6,240 nt of DNA, from contig JBCCFD010000461.1 in assembly GCA_039029915.1 (NCBI GenBank), positions 1-6,240 on the forward strand, in the 5' to 3' direction. This DNA comes from QQUD01 sp039029915 (GTDB taxonomy: Bacteria > Chloroflexota > Anaerolineae > Promineifilales > Promineifilaceae). Each line of letters starts with the position of its first letter. Position 1 is the first letter of the stretch. The notes under the pieces are model-generated. The model saw only the letters and a list, made by a program, of their open reading frames with translations. It ran no database searches and was not told the origin of the DNA. The position numbers and the translations under genes were made by a program. Below are positions 5,732 through 6,240 of the stretch, in pieces.

Positions 5732-5792
5732 TTAAGTGTTCCGAAGTTTCTAATTGGAAAACCTTGTTAGATAAAAGCTTCGGAACACTTAA
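5732..5792. terminator. Long inverted repeat overlapping the glutaredoxin-like gene's stop
   Basis: Perfect 15-bp arms TTAAGTGTTCCGAAG (5732-5746) and CTTCGGAACACTTAA (5778-5792) enclose 31 nt, which can extend the stem through TTT/AAA and CTAA/TTAG. The right arm contains the TAA stop (5791-5789) of the - strand gene. No T-run follows on the - strand (CCCCC follows instead). It is probably the 3' end structure of the glpK-glutaredoxin transcript, but a regulatory or repeat-element origin is not excluded. Confidence 0.5.
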
Positions 5793-6028
5793 GCAAGCCC
5801 TTCTAAAAAGGCCTCTAATTTTTGTTCATCTATGGGCGCTTCAATTTTAGAATCGCCGCTTTGTAAGACGGGAATGGTGAAGCGGTACTTTTCAAAAAGG
5901 ACGTCATCTTGAGTGATATCCACTTCCCGCAGTTGATGAGGAAACCGCTCCTGATGCGTCTCAAGCTGTGATTTCAGCTTATCACACAGAGAACAGCTCT
6001 CTTTTGTATAAAGCGTCAGCTGCATCAT
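5789..6028 (-). CDS. Glutaredoxin-like (thioredoxin-fold, DUF836-type) protein
   Basis: This small 79-residue thioredoxin-fold protein has an N-terminal strand LTLYTK, then the redox motif C12-S-L-C15. The cis-proline motif TIPVL (P53) and a final helix follow. The layout matches the glutaredoxin-like DUF836 group (Pfam PF05768), which is expected to carry out thiol-disulfide exchange in the cytosol. The chosen ATG at 6028 overlaps the glpK stop as TAATG, a classical coupling arrangement. A TTG at 6037 would add three residues inside glpK, and an ATG at 6025 would remove one. The two conserved Cys favour a real redox role, but the partner is unknown. No functional link to glycerol metabolism is evident beyond co-transcription. 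Its stop codon is buried in a long hairpin. Confidence 0.82.
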   Translation of the reverse strand: MMQLTLYTKESCSLCDKLKSQLETHQERFPHQLREVDITQDDVLFEKYRFTIPVLQSGDSKIEAPIDEQKLEAFLEGLA

Positions 6029-6240
6029 TACACCCAATCAAATGTCCGAGTGACAGCCTTTTTCCACTGAGCAAACAAGCTTGTGCTAGCGTCGCTACCC
6101 TCAGTCGGTTCCCACGTCTTGGAGATACCCCAGTTTTGGCGCATTTCATCAGTGTTTTTCCAAAAACCGACGGCCAAACCGGCGGCGTACGCTGCCCCAA
6201 GCGCTGTCGTTTCGGCGACCAACGGCCGTATAACCGGTAC
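6028..6240 (-). CDS. glpK: Glycerol kinase, C-terminal fragment (5' end beyond the window)
   Basis: The last 70 residues of an FGGY-family kinase are visible, open to the right edge in frame. The sequence VPVIRP, then ETTALGAAYAAGLAVGFW, matches the glycerol kinase C-terminal region closely. WKKAVTRTFDW is the usual terminal helix. The enzyme phosphorylates glycerol to sn-glycerol 3-phosphate with ATP in the cytosol. The ETTALGAA stretch separates it from xylulokinases and other FGGY members. The gene ends with TAA, overlapping the ATG of the glutaredoxin-like gene, and carries one ACGGCCGT (6222-6229) encoding R-P-L. The start, promoter and ATP-binding domain lie outside the window. Confidence 0.9.
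   Translation of the reverse strand, partial: VPVIRPLVAETTALGAAYAAGLAVGFWKNTDEMRQNWGISKTWEPTEGSDASTSLFAQWKKAVTRTFDWV

Noticed and set aside
6028..6037. TTG start for the glutaredoxin-like gene
   Set aside because: It adds only three residues inside glpK. The ATG at 6028 gives the standard TAATG overlap and fits the usual N-terminus of the family.
1..6240. Cyanobacterial HIP1 (GCGATCGC) signature
   Set aside because: No exact copy was found. The enriched palindrome is a different octamer, ACGGCCGT.
1..6240. Octamers confined to coding DNA as evidence of function
   Set aside because: All 15 copies are in genes, but non-coding DNA is only about 12% of the window, so zero copies there is not statistically striking.

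Overview
This window holds six gene-sized coding regions in a compact bacterial layout. Five are complete: an inositol-monophosphatase-family phosphatase, a histidine phosphatase, a flavoprotein disulfide reductase, an XPB-like DNA helicase and a Nudix hydrolase. A glutaredoxin-like gene is also complete, and the 3' end of a glycerol kinase runs off the right edge. Nothing in the sequence names the species. Roughly balanced base composition, a bacterial XPB-type helicase, short intergenic tandem repeats and dispersed repeats of the CTTCGACAGGCTCAG type would fit an environmental Chloroflexota (Anaerolineae-like) genome, but this is a low-confidence inference. The cyanobacterial HIP1 octamer GCGATCGC does not occur.

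Layout, left to right. Bases 1-122 form a repeat-rich leader: a G-quadruplex-capable 7-bp tandem repeat, then an 8-nt periodic stretch. Two phosphatase genes follow on the + strand (123-1124 and 1131-1697), 6 bp apart, probably co-transcribed. A convergent reductase gene lies on the - strand (1764-3140), with an intrinsic terminator at 1696-1727 whose T-run overlaps the stop codon of the neighbouring + strand gene. The divergent spacer 3141-3528 has no gene. It carries three successive inverted repeats and a pair of 32-nt direct repeats. The helicase (3529-4908) and Nudix hydrolase (4937-5668) then form a + strand pair. Two strong hairpins fill the convergent gap 5669-5788. At the right, glpK and the glutaredoxin-like gene lie on the - strand and overlap by one base (TAATG), so they are read as a translationally coupled operon.

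Functionally, the two phosphatases are probably a small-metabolite dephosphorylation pair with unknown substrates. The reductase and the glutaredoxin-like protein are thiol/redox proteins. The helicase is likely a DNA-repair protein, and its Nudix partner may clean up nucleotides or act on another diphosphate.

The strongest non-gene signal is the palindrome ACGGCCGT. It occurs 15 times in 6,240 bp, against about 0.1 expected for a random octamer, in every annotated gene except the short glutaredoxin gene. It appears in all three codon phases, so it is a DNA-level signal resembling a HIP1-like highly iterated palindrome rather than a protein motif.
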